Assembly: GCA_037962975.1 (NCBI GenBank)
Contig: CM075676.1
Location: 90,652,001-90,716,000, forward strand
DNA length: 64,000 bases
Direction of reading: 5' to 3'
Origin: Clitoria ternatea
Taxonomy: Eukaryota > Streptophyta > Magnoliopsida > Fabales > Fabaceae
Part shown: positions 1-12,267 of the stretch, one piece after another
Position numbering within the stretch: position 1 is the first letter of the stretch
Layout: every line of letters starts with the position of its first letter
Notes under the pieces: model-generated
What the model was told of the DNA's origin: nothing
The model's database searches: none
Seen by the model: the letters and a program-made list of their open reading frames with translations, nothing else
Position numbers and translations under genes: made by a program

Positions 1-69
1 ACCAACCAGAATACAACCTACACATAGCAAAGCGTACAAATCCCTAAACATAATTCAAACGTCCACAAG

Positions 70-1202
70 TCATGACATGTCCCTGAGCAAACCACGTAAA
101 TAACATCTATGCTCCCATGGGGTCTTTAAACGTACAAACCACTCTCGAATTTCCTTATCTCTCAGAACTGTTAAGCACTTGTAAAATATGTCTTCGTCAT
201 TACAGAACTCAGGCAGCGAGCGCACTATATCAATGCACCTCTCAATAGAGTTGCCATCCTGGTTGGTTTTGGCCACAACTGCAGAGGTATGGGAGCTAAC
301 AGCTTGAGCCACCTGATTCATTGATTCCTGTATCAGTGTAACACTATCCCTCTTGCTCCTTTTAGGTTGTTTCCCTCTACCTCCCGCCCTCTGCCTTTTG
401 TCCCCACTTCTGGCTGATGGATTTGACTGGGAGTCCTGGTTCAGATCAATACCACCTAGTCCCATACTACCTGTGCCCCCAGCAGTAACCCCCTCAGCAC
501 CTATGGTGGGATCCTCATTATCACCTGATCCCTCGCTCCTATCCTGTGACTCCGACATGCTGCCAACCCGTATCTCTGGTACGCTCATATCCTGCACACC
601 TACGTCAAACTCAGGAATATATTCATTTCCAAAAACAGGGGGCGGTAAAATGCCAGATGATGGTGCCCAAGCATATTCACCGGTTGCCACATTGTCTTTA
701 AACAATTGTGTTAGCTCATGGGCATGGGGCAAACCCTTATAACGGTACTTCCCATAGGCTGGGTTTTCCTGCAGATAAGTCATAAGTTTCAGTCATCCTA
801 GATATATATGAAAATCACACACTAAACAAACTACATAAGTGATTAAACACCTACCCGCTCCTTAGCATCCCACCATTCGTCATCGGCTATAAATGTGTGC
901 CTTTGACTGTCCCATCCCAAGCCCGTTGTATGTTTAAATAAATTGTACCATGCCACCCATTCTTTCCGCAAATTATCCCACTTGTTTTTGAATTGGTCTT
1001 TACTGTAGTTTCTGTTACACTTAATATTAAAATAACACTCCAAACCCTCCCACCCTTTCTTTGTTAGAGAGGTACCCTTACGCTCTCCATTCCTAATTTA
1101 TTCCAAAGCACCCTCCACAAAAACTTTTACAGCATAACGATCCCAAGAAGCCTTTACAGACTGGATGGGTGTCTTCCCCTTGTCCCTGTTCTGAGTAGAC
1201 AT
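70..1202 (-). pseudogene. Myb/SANT-like domain protein, broken by a premature stop
   Basis: Two exons can be read on the minus strand. Exon 1 (1202-855) starts MSTQNRDKGK and holds a Myb/SANT-like (trihelix-type) DNA-binding domain with the family-typical segments FKNKWDNLRKEW and DDEWWDAKER. Exon 2 (768-70) continues in phase with ENPAYGKYRYKGLPH, ELTQLFKD and ATGEYAW, then an acidic/serine-rich linker, a basic stretch (KRQRAGGRGKQPKRSKR) that could be a nuclear signal, and a C-terminal helical region. The intron (854-769, 86 bp) begins GTAGGT and ends CTGCAG. The frame is interrupted by TAA at 1098-1100 where the family usually has Gln, consistent with CAA to TAA. Such proteins occur both as host genes (L10-interacting MYB type) and as the DNA-binding partner of PIF/Harbinger transposases. 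No transposase is visible here, so the choice stays open. Confidence 0.75.
1098..1100 (-). other. In-frame TAA in the Myb/SANT-like gene
   Basis: The codon lies between FVEGALE and IRNGERKGTSL. The frame is open on both sides and in phase with the Myb/SANT-like domain. It is most simply a CAA to TAA change. Confidence 0.7.
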
Positions 1203-2334
1203 GCTACACAATACAATTTGTCACAACATTGCACAAGATATATATTAACCAACATGCATAACACTTAATAGATTAACCATTCAACATGATACTATACTTC
1301 ACCCCAACCGGTTTACTTTAACGATCCATTATCTAATAAATTAAAAGAATTCATCCCTAAACAATTAAGAAAATCACACACTAAACTCTTAATGTTTACT
1401 AATAATTATCATAACTAAAGTGAGTTACTAACACTAACAACTTGGGTTTAACCAAGCATAAGTTAATTAATAGTTTTCATTCATCCCTAAACACTTTATT
1501 TAAAAATTTATTTTTAATATTTTATTAAATTTTTTTAATTCAGCTTTATAATATTATTATATTATTTTTTATAAAATTCTATTTTAATTATTTATTTTAA
1601 TTAATCTTTACAAAGGTTAATTCTACATTCATTTTAAAAAAATTAATAACAGGTTAAACGGTCACCATATTATTTTAATTGTATTTTTTAAATTCAGGTA
1701 AGTAATTATATTATTTTAATTATTTTATAAAACTCTCTTAATTAAATATTTTAATTCAGCTTTATAAAATTTAGTAATATATTCATTATACTAAAATTAT
1801 TAACAAATTCAATAATTACCATGTTATTTTAGCAACCACATAATAAAAATAACATTCCTTAATCAAATTAATTTTAACTTTTAATTCAGGTTCATAACAA
1901 ATTATTAAATTTATTTTAAAAATTATCTGAATTACTTATTTTAATTCAGCTTTATAAAAGTTAATACTATAAAAATGACTTTATCATGTTGGTTGTATAA
2001 CAAAAATAGGTTATTGTTAAAAAATTAAATAAGAATATATTCGTTAAAAAACATCATCAGACACAAATCCCGCTCTTGACGCAATGTCATTTACAATTAT
2101 TGTTAATTACCTATCATTTTTTTCACAACGTAACTTAAACTATCGCATAAACGCAAACGCTAACCATTTCTAATGTCTCATCGCTCGTTATTCGTCATTC
2201 ATTACGCGTACTAACTGAAATTATTCCATAAACATGAATGCTAAAAACTAATTAAAGTTATATTTTTTTAATAAATACAAAAGTAAATTAAATAACCTAA
2301 CCTAATATTACTTCAACAAAATTTACCTCCATAC
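1203..2334. other. AT-rich intergenic stretch with a degenerate short repeat
   Basis: No gene is seen. A motif close to TTTTAATTCAGCTTTATAA recurs around 1535, 1750, 1880 and 1938, with a weaker copy near 1684. This suggests an old, decayed tandem or dispersed repeat upstream of the Myb/SANT-like gene. Confidence 0.5.
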
Positions 2335-2460
2335 ATGCCAAACCTTACAATTCATACAAAACCTTTTAGCTTACATCATAAATCAGCATACAAAATGCTA
2401 CAACAATCAAAATTATATTTAAAAAAACCAAAACAAAAAAATTTCAAAAATTTTATGGTG

Positions 2461-3000
2461 CACCCTGCTGGTGGTTGCACACCCATGCACCACACATCAG
2501 AACCATCCATGCCACCTTCACCACCATCTTCTTCCACCTTCACCACCATCTTCTTCCACCTTCACCACCACCCACATCCAACAACCACCACCACCCCAAC
2601 CGGACCCCAAACCCAAGCCCAAGCCCAGCCCAACCCAACCCCAACCCGAACCCGAATCCACCTTCCCCAACCCACCACCCAACGACCACCACCTTCCCAA
2701 CCACCCATAACCCACCACCACCCCAACCTGCAAAACCCACACCCAAACCAAAACCCACACCCGACCCCCACCCAGCCACCCATAACCCACCCAACCAGCC
2801 CCAACCCACCACCCACCCCACCCAACCAGCCCCAACCCACCACCCACCACCCACCCCACCATGGATCCCGAAACCCAACCCCATCCCCGAACAGCCCTCT
2901 TCCCACAACCTCAGAACCCGAAAGCAACCCACCCACCATGGATCCCGAAGCCAACCCCACCCCAAACAGAGCTCACCCAACCCGATTCCTACCACCGTCG
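2461..3000. repeat. Strand-asymmetric C-rich low-complexity block
   Basis: The plus strand is almost G-free and dominated by CCCAACC, CCACC and ACCCA. The minus strand therefore carries many GGG runs with short loops, a G-quadruplex-like composition. A segment beginning ccaccatggatcccgaa occurs twice, near 2858 and 2934. Long open frames on both strands (proline/threonine-rich on plus, glycine/tryptophan-rich on minus) follow from the composition and are not taken as genes. Confidence 0.7.
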
Positions 3001-3639
3001 ATCCCACCCCAATGCGCAATATTTCAAGCAAAAAAACAGGGGAAGAGAAAAATAAAAGGGATCGGGGTGAAATTACCTCAGATGGCGACGACGGTGGTTG
3101 CTGTTCTTCAGATCGACGGCGGCTCGTGGACTCCGTTTCAGATCGGCGACGACGGCGACGACTTCCAACACCTTCGGATGTCCTTGCTTCAGATCTGTGG
3201 AAGAGGGTCTTATGACCGTTGGGAGGGTATTGTGGTCTTTCTCCCAACGGCGTTGGATCGAAGCAAGTCCAGGCCGCTTCCACTCAACAGCGCGCGTTGC
3301 CGTTTGCCTCGACGGAACGGAGCCGATCCTCAGCACCAAACACAGGGCCGTTCACGCTGACGGAGAAGGAACCCGTTGGACGCGACGGAGAGCTGGAGAA
3401 CGGAGGGAGACGGAGAAAAAGGGGCCGAACCAAACAGCCTCTTATATATGTTATAACATTCATCTCGGGAGTACTTGTAGCATAAAAAACCTCTTATGTT
3501 AAAAAACAAAAAAAATGATGAGATCTCTTTTTAATATATATATAATTCAAAAAATATCTTTTCTTAAAAATTATTTCCAAAACCTTTTAAAATCATTTAA
3601 AAAAAAACAAAATTAATTTTTAAATTTTATTTTCCATCC
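3001..3639. other. GC-rich segment, no gene recognised
   Basis: This segment is much richer in GC than its surroundings and contains repeated CGACGACGG and TTCAGATC motifs. It could be the 5' untranslated or promoter part of a gene or transposon, perhaps of the Myb/SANT-like gene on the minus strand, but no conserved protein is seen. From about 3480 the DNA becomes AT-rich. Confidence 0.35.
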
Positions 3640-3770
3640 AAGGACTACGTAATCCTGATTTCTTGAGAATACGTAAGAGCGGAAATAATTCTTGTCAGGC
3701 CCATCTTCCTTTTAATAATATTCATTCGTCGTCGATTATTTTGATCAATTTTAAATTATTACTATTTAAT
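3640..3770. repeat. Remnant resembling a Tat/Ogre-type LTR segment
   Basis: The segment with ctacgtaatcctgatttctt followed by an ATACGTA motif is closely matched near 61840-61900 (ctacataaccctgatttctc). Such a block is common in LTRs of plant Tat/Ogre elements. No LTR boundaries could be fixed, so this is a fragment assignment. Confidence 0.4.
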
Positions 3771-4600
3771 TTAGAAACACCGTTTTGCTACGATAAGATT
3801 AATTTAGACGAGATGTCTTATTCATCTTGGCGTAGTTTCAACTTCCTTTTCAACTGTCAAAAATAACAAGTTGTCTTACTAAAGAATTAATTTATATTAG
3901 ATGTCTAGTTAATTTTGTCACATTTACAACATCGCTTCATGTTAACCTTATTTCAAAATTTCTTGTTTCCTTGTCCATGTCGTTTGATTCCCTTTTTTAG
4001 AAGTTAAATCGATTTCTAGGTTATTTAAAATGCATACGATCAATTTAAAGCAACCGTTTTATAACAGATAACATGGGTTGGTAATATGACAAGTATCTTA
4101 ACAAAGGTTCTTCTGATATTTTACATTTAAATAAATATTAGTAGCAGGTTTTCCTTTTTATGGTCTGCGTCCTGCCGGCCGCGATCCCAGTCTCGACCAA
4201 AGGTAAAGTACACTATTTTTATAACCTTTTTATAAACTTAAATAATTCTAAAAAAGAATCAGTAAAATATCCAAAAATATCGGTAAAGTACTTGATACAT
4301 GAGGATGGGGATAATGTAAGTATCCGTGTTTCATAGCTACAAAACACTAACCCCAATGATAGGATTGGGATTATCATTTAATTTTTTATACCATTACCCT
4401 CGGTACTTTATGGGAGATTCGGTTTGCTCAAGGAAACATACATCCCTTCGTCCATGAATCCAGATGACAAAACACATTGGATATTTGGCTCATAATAAAC
4501 AAAAATATCACTTTAACTACAGCACTGAAGAGAAAAATTAACAAAGACAGAGTTAACATACCTAGTCTGTAAGAACCAGCAATCAGAATTTTTGGATGAT
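3771..4600. other. No gene seen
   Basis: This is AT-rich DNA without a recognisable coding region. A short GC-rich island near 4165-4200 (cctgccggccgcgatccc) stands out, but no function can be assigned. Confidence 0.4.
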
Positions 4601-4695
4601 AAGGTAATCAAGAGCTTTCATCTTGCTGCAGCTCTAGCACTCATTGATGAACTAGTCAATTATTACAATACCTCATGAAAGCTCTTAATTACCTT
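4601..4695. repeat. 21-bp inverted repeat at the broken 3' end of the splicing-factor pseudogene
   Basis: The arm at 4601-4621 (aaggtaatcaagagctttca plus t) and the arm at 4675-4695 are inverted copies with one mismatch. Between them lies 4647-4680, a 34-bp sequence that is found again, identical, at 5570-5603 inside an intron of the same pseudogene. Together they mark a local rearrangement. Confidence 0.7.
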
Positions 4696-7600
4696 ATCTT
4701 GTAAAGATGTATATACATCATCATACTGACTCACTTCATTGGGATTGGCTGTGGCTCCAAGTCCCAACCTGCCCGAACCACCGGATCCTGGTTTCCGTTC
4801 CACACTCCCATCAGCATAGGTCCCTGTCTCGGGATCAACCTGCAAATTTCGGGTGGAGGTATGCAAGCACCTCCCTTTCGTACTGGAGGCTCCCTCATAT
4901 TCTCTATCATACTCATCATCCTCGTCTCTTGAATCAGAATTCATAGGACCCTCAGAAGGATTCACCTCTCCAATTTCTTTAAAAAAATTGACACTCTTTG
5001 AAGAAGTTCTGATGGAGGTACAGTTGATGGTGGTATCATAGTTGGGATATCTAATGGACTCAAAGGAGAATAGGGGACCCCATTACCAATCTGCATCTTT
5101 CTAACCATTCCAGGAATGAGGCCAGGTGGGAATAATCGATACGGTGGCAACTGGTCACTGGTGCTGGATGATGGAGGGGGTAATAAATGTGTGCCAGGAG
5201 GTTGGTTAGCTGGTTGAACAATGGACCCAGGAAACGCAGGGGGAGGAGCAGAATTTGGAAGAAACTGCTGCTGAGCCGCAAGAGGTGCTGGCATTGACTG
5301 TGCTGGGGTTGCATGTTAATCAGGATGATCCTGATCTAACATACTTGAACCAGTGCCTAACCTATCAGCTTGCCACTGCTGGACAACATGGTTAGGCGTC
5401 TGCAGTATTCTTGCAACATGCAAGGGAGAAGAAATTATAATAATTTCTTAAATCAAATAATCTATAACTCTAGTAATCAATCACTAGTAAACTTCAGAGC
5501 AATGTTAAAACCAGTAAACTAAGTTGTCTTAAGTGTAGTTAGTTTAGTGATTCCATATAATCACAACTTATGAACTAGTCAATTATTACAATACCTCATG
5601 AAAAACCTACAGGAAAAAAATAGCTTGCAATGTTCTATAGATAATTTAGAAATTAAAACAAAAGGACAAAATAAATTAGTTGAGTCAACCCTTTCCTAAA
5701 AGAAAGCAGAAAGCACTTTAAGAAAATGATTTTTCTTTATGCAAGAGAGACATTTTTGCAGTTTTTATTCCCCATGAGCAAGGGGGGTATTTCGAAGTAA
5801 ATTATTGTCTCACACTTGGAAACTATTGAGCCTTCACGAGAGAACTAATTCACCAACTTGTACATCCCACGCCACACTCTGGTTAAAGAAGAGAAGCTTA
5901 CCTGCACCAGATTCTACTGAAACAGAGGACAAATCCTTTGATGCCCCGGGAAAAGAATTAGTTTGTGGCCCACCGATCATTTCACCCTTCAGTGAAGATA
6001 TTGTCTCTGGATCAAATACCTCTTTGGAGGCCCAGAACTCCAACATTTGCTGCAATCTTTTCCTGTATTCCTCATTGCTGTGGGTTATGATAAATTATTG
6101 TAAGCATGGAGCCTAAAACAGGTTTAAAGGCAAGGGCTTCATTGTCAAGCTCATGGCTGCTTGTCCTCCTATTCAAGCTGCGAATAAGTACACAGAAGTC
6201 AAGTATGTCGAGTAGATTATCTAACCAGGTGGAAATAAGGAAAGACTAAATACCATGTAGTGCCAAAACTTGCAAAAAATTACAATGGAGGGGGAAAAGA
6301 TCCATTTTATATAATGAATAAATAAGCATAGTGCCAGAAAGAAATTGGCCTTGTTTATAAGCCAAACAGAGACCAGATGTCAATCACAAGTCCTTGAGCA
6401 ATAAAGTACAATGGTTAACAAATCTCCCAAATAAAACCCATCCCACACCTCGTCGTGAAAAGCGCTTTGATGGAATGACTACCTATTGCTTGCATATTTC
6501 ATATGAGATTTCAAGCTATTTTTACTAAAGACTTGGTATGAAAATGGCAGATTTTGGGGAAAATAAAATAAATGATACTAAGGAAGAAAAAGGTTTTTCA
6601 ATATATGTTGTGCAACAGGGATAGAACAACAGTTGTAACTGCAATTAAGCATATATTGCATTCCTCCTGTCATAAAACTAATCTCCCAATCAGGAAAATG
6701 GAGAAAAAGCTGTACCAACAACCAAGTTTACACTTATACACAAGTTAACAACAGATAGACAGCATAGACATCATGCACAATTCTTACTCTCTGTTTATTA
6801 GAAGAAAAATTATAGGAGTATATCATATGCTAATCAATCAAATTATGCTTGTTAAACGATTATAAAAAAAACACACCAGTCCTACATTGAAATGATACAA
6901 TAACTGTCAAAAAGGATGTCATTGGCAAGGTATATTATATGTAACTGTCTCTCAACTTCATCCAGTGCAAAAACCCTGTCTCTAAGAGCCTCTGCTAGGG
7001 CTGGTGCAAATGGAGATCTCTTCATGAACCAAAGCTTTGCACCTTTGATGGATTCTTTTGTACCATTCAGATTGTTAAGAACATTACCAAGCTCCACTGT
7101 GACATCAGATGGAAGTGGGCCAGAGAGCCCTTTGAAAGACTTGGATGATTGATCATACTCAGACCGACCATGAATTCCAAAAGATTGAGGATGCTGATGG
7201 TGGTGTTTTGATCATAAAACTGTTGGAAAGGAGGACCTAACAGTGAAGGCGAATAACCAATTCCAGCAGGATTCATTGGAAAAGCATTCAGAGGAGACGA
7301 GTTTATCATTGGATTTGAAGGCGGATGCATCACGGGCATAGAAGACGACGGAAAAGGTTGGTTAAACGGACCACCAAGAGGACCAGTCGATAACCAAAGC
7401 TTATAACGGTAATACCCATGACCCTCCCCACCAAATAGAAAACTATAGGAAGGATTATCCCGTTATTTTTCACATATCATGGCTTCAAAGTCAGGGCCAT
7501 TTTTCACAGCATACTCAACAAGCTTGTCAATTCGTTTGTGGAGCTCAGGGTCGGAAGGAGGACCAACAGGGGGTGGAGCAGGAGCAGAGCCACAAAACGG

Positions 7601-7950
7601 CGATGAAACAAGTGGAGGAGGATAATGCAAAGGGAATGCCGGAGGAGCTTGGTGGTGCTGCTGAAGAAGATGAGGGGGTGGGGGAGGGGTATGAGGGTGC
7701 AACTGTGGAAGTGGCTGCTGCTGTAGGGCACGATGATAAGGGAATTGCTGCATGGGGAGTGTGCAGGGCCAGGACCTCGGGGTATAAAAGGAGGACCATG
7801 CATTGATGAAGGAAACTGTTGATGCTGAGGATGAAACCCAAACTGTTGCTGTTGCTGTTGCATATTTGCAGCTTGTCGCTGTTGCTGAGCATATGCTATA
7901 GCAGATGCAGCTGCATAACCATGACCCTGACGTTCCATATATGGCTCCAA
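4665..7950 (-). pseudogene. SURP/CID-domain splicing factor (CHERP-like) pseudogene
   Basis: The minus strand holds, in order, a Gln-rich N terminus (MERQGHGY...), a Pro-rich segment, a SURP domain (DPELHKRIDKLVEYAV, then FLFGGEGHGYYRYKLW), a CID-like region (AKLWFMKRSPFAPALAEAL, HIIYLANDILFDS, MLEFWASKEVFDPETI) and a C-terminal part (NLQVDPETGTYADGSVE, GSGRLGLGA). The order matches CHERP/SR140-type nuclear pre-mRNA processing proteins. Introns are retained, so it is not a processed copy. Disabling changes: frameshift near 7750-7762; TAA at 7463-7465 inside the SURP domain; frameshift at the A-run 7206-7209; apparent loss of a splice donor near 6903; frameshift near 6076-6082; TAA at 5316-5318; frameshift at the T-run 4981-4987. 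The last residues after QYDDVYTS do not follow the family. Plausible exons begin at 6177 and 5399, and one ends at 5902. Confidence 0.8.
5570..5603. repeat. 34-bp direct repeat partner of 4647-4680
   Basis: The sequence beginning atgaactagtcaattattac is identical to 4647-4680. Here it lies in the intron between the exons ending at 5902 and starting at 5399 of the minus-strand pseudogene; the other copy lies just beyond its present 3' end. Confidence 0.75.
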
Positions 7951-8354
7951 TACACCTCAGTAACCCTTCAAGTGTAAAACAGTTATCCTAATACACCTAC
8001 AACCAATGAAAATATTTCGAAATTCCATAATTTTCATCATCATGTAACATAATCTCAAACTGAAATTTCCATAACCATTTATCGAAAAACAAAAGTTAGT
8101 TCAATCGATTTCATTTTACTAATTTCCTGAAAACTAACAATGATTGCTAACTCCTAAGGTGGAAGCAGGGCAATGAAATCGGAAACAGTGTGAATGGGAT
8201 AAACGTGGACCTAAAAGAGAAAATACGAAACCCTACGAAGGAAACACGAAATTGGTACTTGCTGAAAATGATGCGACAAAGTGGATCCCCAAAGGCCAAA
8301 AAGTAATGGCGTAACCTCCTAGATTATTTTATCTCATTTTCTTTGCCAAAAAAA
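7951..8354. other. Upstream region of the splicing-factor pseudogene
   Basis: No coding region is seen. The stretch 8160-8290 is less AT-rich and reads on the minus strand like a 5' untranslated region of the adjacent pseudogene. No clear TATA box was fixed. Confidence 0.35.
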
Positions 8355-8574
8355 ACATTCATTTAATAAGCATTGTAATAATTTTATAGGGAAGTATGAT
8401 GAATTTCATCTACATTAATGTTATAAAATTATTATTCTATGTTGTATTTTTTTCATTAAATTTTTATTAAAATGTATTTTAAAAAAATATTTTCATTTAA
8501 TAAACAATACAATAATTTTATGATAGATTACTTTATCTCGCATTTTTCTTTGATATTAAATTTTTTAAAAATAT
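8355..8574. repeat. About 1.3 units of a 165-bp AT-rich repeat
   Basis: This segment contains catttaataaacaatacaat followed by the phrases found in the tandem array at 43683-44162 (aataattttat, gatgaa..ttcatct, ttataaaatta). It directly precedes the LTR-like repeat at 8575, as it does at 44163. Confidence 0.55.
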
Positions 8575-9290
8575 TGTTAAAACCAAGTCTGTCTTGTAAA
8601 GGATTTTAGAAAATTAAAATATTATTTTAAGACTCCGATATTTGTTAATAACACACATCAATGTCTTTGATTAAGTAAAGTTTATTTATGTGTTATTTAA
8701 CCTCTTTACTTAAGTGTTTCAAAATAAAAAGTATAACTCAAAGGGAGTCCATCATTCAAAGTCTGTGTGAGAGTAGTGCAAAATATTTCAAGTTTGTTTC
8801 ACACTAAGTCTATGTGGGACAAATTCAAAATATTACGAGTCTGTCATAGCCCCAAGTCTGAGATGAAGACCAACGTCAAAAGAATCTTCTTTAAGTTTGT
8901 CTATCCCATACTTGGGTTTGTTGAGTCTCATTTTTTCAAAAAATCATCCTTTAGACTTAGACAATTTAAGATTAAAGAACAGCTCTCTAATTCCATATCA
9001 AGTTATGCAAGGCTATCTCTTTACAAAACTTCTTTAGTCAAGGTCTCTTTACAAAACTTTCAGAGGAACAAACAATCGCATAGGAAGAAATCGATGAAGC
9101 TACTCTAAGAACTTCATAAAGCTGTCAACATGTGCTCAAGTCAGAAGGCCTTAGAAGGTCAAACAAGGTGCTATATGTCTTACGTTAGACGAAAGAGAAT
9201 AAAAAAGAAACTTTCTCTTCGCACGATTTGAGGCATTCTATTTTCGTGTCATTATCGTCTATCGTCAAAGTAGACCTTGTCCCTTTTGAA
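8575..9290 (+). repeat. LTR-like repeat family, copy A (probably a Copia LTR remnant)
   Basis: The copy starts tgttaaaaccaagtctgt and matches the LTRs at 44163 and 47913 over several hundred bases (gagtccatcattcaaagtct, recurrent AAGTCTG). It continues further than the 44163 copy, sharing cttctctttcgcacg-like and gatttgaggca segments with the interrupted copy at 47913-49960. At its TCTTACG site it is uninterrupted, so it is the empty-site partner of the solo LTR inserted at 48578. It carries no conserved protein; the open frame at 8767-9108 is incidental. Confidence 0.6.
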
Positions 9291-10240
9291 ATATTTTGAA
9301 TAAAAAAATGTGTGGATGTATGCTTCATGAAAGAAATATGATAACTTGTTCACTAACTTGTTTGGTATAACAAATAATCGTATTAGGAATTGTATCTCTG
9401 GCTATTTGTATTGATTCTTCTTTTGTATGACATATAAGATATGTTAATTATTGTTTAATTTGATGAAGTTTTCCTTTATGATGCCTGTAATTGAATAATA
9501 TATATGATGGTTATGTGTTTAAATATATGAATTAATGAAACTTTTATGGTTGTGACATCGAATGTAATTAACCATATATATTTTGAATTTTTTTAAGTGA
9601 TTTATTGTGATAAATATGTCAATAAATGATCTAAAATAAGTATCATAGATCTTTGGGAGATATCGATATTGGTTTAATATTGAGAAATTGTGTCATAAAA
9701 TATTTTCTTTGTGATTCCTAACAATTTGATACATGTTTATTAAGTTATTTTCTTTTAGTCATCAATTTTGTAAAATGAATATACATATACCCTATATAAA
9801 TCATTGTTATGTAATGATATACTTAAAATAAAGAAATGTGTTAGTAAACCATATGAATAGATATGAACCCTTACTTATTGATTTAGCGTAGTTCCTATGA
9901 AAAAAGTTACATAAATCTTAGCTACCCATAACAAAAATTTAAGTGAGTATTTCTAAGTCAACATAGTGATTTGTGATCATTTAAGATTAGAAAATTTATC
10001 AAATCTATGTAATGGTTGTAGTCAATTATGATGGAATGTGCAATCACTTAGTTAAGGAATATTTAATCCATTATATAGGATAATAAGAATTGATTACATA
10101 CTCTGGATTGTCATGAAGCAAAGAAACAAGTACAACACGGACCAAGACATATTTATCCTTTTTCACTAGGACAATTTATTACACATGATTACACTAAGGA
10201 AAATAAAGTAAAACATCTAGTACATTATAGTAAAACATCT
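9291..10240. other. AT-rich stretch, nothing recognised
   Basis: No open frame of note, structured repeat or LTR end was seen. The first part of the Athila 5' LTR is missing at its right border, so this stretch lies next to an old deletion or rearrangement breakpoint. Confidence 0.4.
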
Positions 10241-11371
10241 AGGTCATATGGGACTCGCAAGGTGGAGAAGATAAAGAGGAGAATGCATTTCAACACCTAC
10301 CATTATCTTCTTTTGAATTATTGTAATTTCAAGCCCACCAATGTTGAAAAAATGCATTAATAATCAGAAAATGAATGTATAGTATCATCATATCTTACCT
10401 ATAAATAGATGCTTGAAGTTGTAAGGTAGATACACAAAAAATACATAAGAAATACATGCTTTAGTTTTCATTACAATTCTATATCTTTGCTTTAGCTTCT
10501 TAAGTTTTAGTTCTTTTTCTTGCTTTATCTCCTTGTTCTATATTTCATCCTTCAAGTTATGGTTTTCATTTCCCTTCCTCAATATCAAGTAAGTTAATTT
10601 TATTATTTGTTATTTACTTTTATAATCAAAGTTTTAGTAAATTTAATATTAGCTTTCATTGTTAAAAGTTATCATGGAAGCTTAATCTTTTAAAATCAAC
10701 TAAAGAAATTTAATTTTTCTTTATGTTAACTTTGAGTTCTTGCTCTTAATATTTTGATTGAAGATAATTACTTTTCTTTGTTTCTCAAGAACTTATGATG
10801 GTAGATTATTTAAGTGTATAACCGATTGGTATATAATTAAACAATCTATAATCTAAACTGATGTTGGTTGGTTAATCAATAATCAATTTGAGAACAAAGA
10901 TTAAGTTACTAAATAAGAGATTTCTATTTAGTTTCTTAACTCAATCAAATTATGGTTTTAAATTTATTTTAGTAATTAATAAGAATATATCGATTGGTTA
11001 TTCTTATTAGTTCATTAATTCAATTCTAGGAGATTTTCTAGAATATAATCATTTAGGGATTCCAAATGATTCAAGATTGAGAAAATTAATTATATTTAAT
11101 CATATTTGTGATCAATGATTAGTTAACTAAAGATTTATTAATTCCTTGGGTTGGTTGTTTCTAAATTTGATTATTCTTACTCATAAATTTACTTTTTGCA
11201 CTATCATATAATCACTTAATTTTCCTTTCAAGCTCAACACAAACCCCCCCTTTATTATAACTAAATTGAGTGTAACTAATTGAACTAAGGTCCTCGAGAG
11301 ACGACTAAGGTTGTTCACCTTATACTATATTAATTTAACTTTTTATTTGACCCGACAACGACAGCGTGTCA
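10241..11371 (+). repeat. Athila 5' LTR, truncated at its start
   Basis: Aligns with 37741-38871 of the 3' LTR with about 20 differences and ends, like it, in gcgtgtca. The first 475 bp present in the 3' LTR are missing here. Confidence 0.88.
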
Positions 11372-11375
11372 AATT

Positions 11376-11393
11376 TGGCGCCGTTGCCGGGGA
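11376..11393 (+). promoter_or_regulatory. Primer binding site, tRNA-Asp type
   Basis: The sequence tggcgccgttgccgggga lies 4 nt after the LTR end. It is complementary to the 3' end of plant nuclear tRNA-Asp including CCA, the primer commonly reported for Athila elements. Confidence 0.85.
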
Positions 11394-11541
11394 CCTTTGG
11401 TCCTAATTATTTACATTCAATTATCTAATATATTTTACATTTTTTTTGTAGGTGTATTGAAGATATTAAGGTTTGGTTGAATGTAAGCATATAAAAAATA
11501 AAAAAAATTCCACTTTATTATATTCTTATTCATTTTCTAGT

Positions 11542-12266
11542 TGATCCGGTCTCAATACTGGTATCCGATCTCTATATATATTTCAACGTCTTTGATGAGA
11601 CATCTACGTGTAACCGGTGTCATCGGTATACATCCGGACTGTAATTCCGTATCAGGCGTTCTCCCTATACCGGTTGTTCAGGATAACACCATGACATCGG
11701 ATAACACACACGTCACTGTGCAAAAGACAAGGATTGTTGCTACAGGGATCGATCAATAATTCCCTGCACTACGAGCCAAATTCTGCTCACGGGAATGGTC
11801 AACTTGTTCCCTAATCCTAGTCTACATTCTCTATGCTCAATATAAAATAGCCACTTGACCCAATCATGCAGGTAAGTGCGCAATATAATAATGCTAATGG
11901 GAGTTGGTGGTTCCCCACCAACGTGTCCTCGTTAATCGAGCCAATCAGGTATATGAACTCACTTCATGATTGAAGTGAGGGGCTTCTTCAGCTCTTTTAC
12001 GACTGATTACTCTCTGAATACATTCCTTACTTAGAATATTACTGACTTGAGCGTCGGAGAATCTTTGCAGGTGACACCACCATTCGCCCACTTCAACGCG
12101 TTAGGTCGGTGTGAAGGATCTCCAGGACGCCCAATCCGCTCTCCTCATTCAAAGACAACGGATACATACATCGGATACATATACATCCGGTCTATTATAC
12201 GGTATTGACATACTATTCGTGACTGGCTTGAGATCGGATCTCTTGACTCCGGTCCAGGACAGATCA
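11542..12266 (+). repeat. Tat element 5' LTR
   Basis: 725 bp, TG...CA ends, about 99% identical to 27002-27727. Preceded by the target duplication CTAGT. Confidence 0.92.
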
Positions 12267-12267
12267 T

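Noticed and set aside
2335..3360. Long Pro/Thr-rich plus-strand frame of 341 codons and overlapping Gly/Trp-rich minus-strand frames
   Set aside because: The frames are open because the DNA is nearly G-free or C-free; no domain, and several frames are open at once.
7573..7806. Plus-strand frame of 77 codons
   Set aside because: Shadow of the Pro/His-rich coding stretch of the minus-strand splicing-factor pseudogene.
8767..9108. 113-codon plus-strand frame
   Set aside because: Lies in a dispersed LTR-like repeat whose other copies do not keep the frame.
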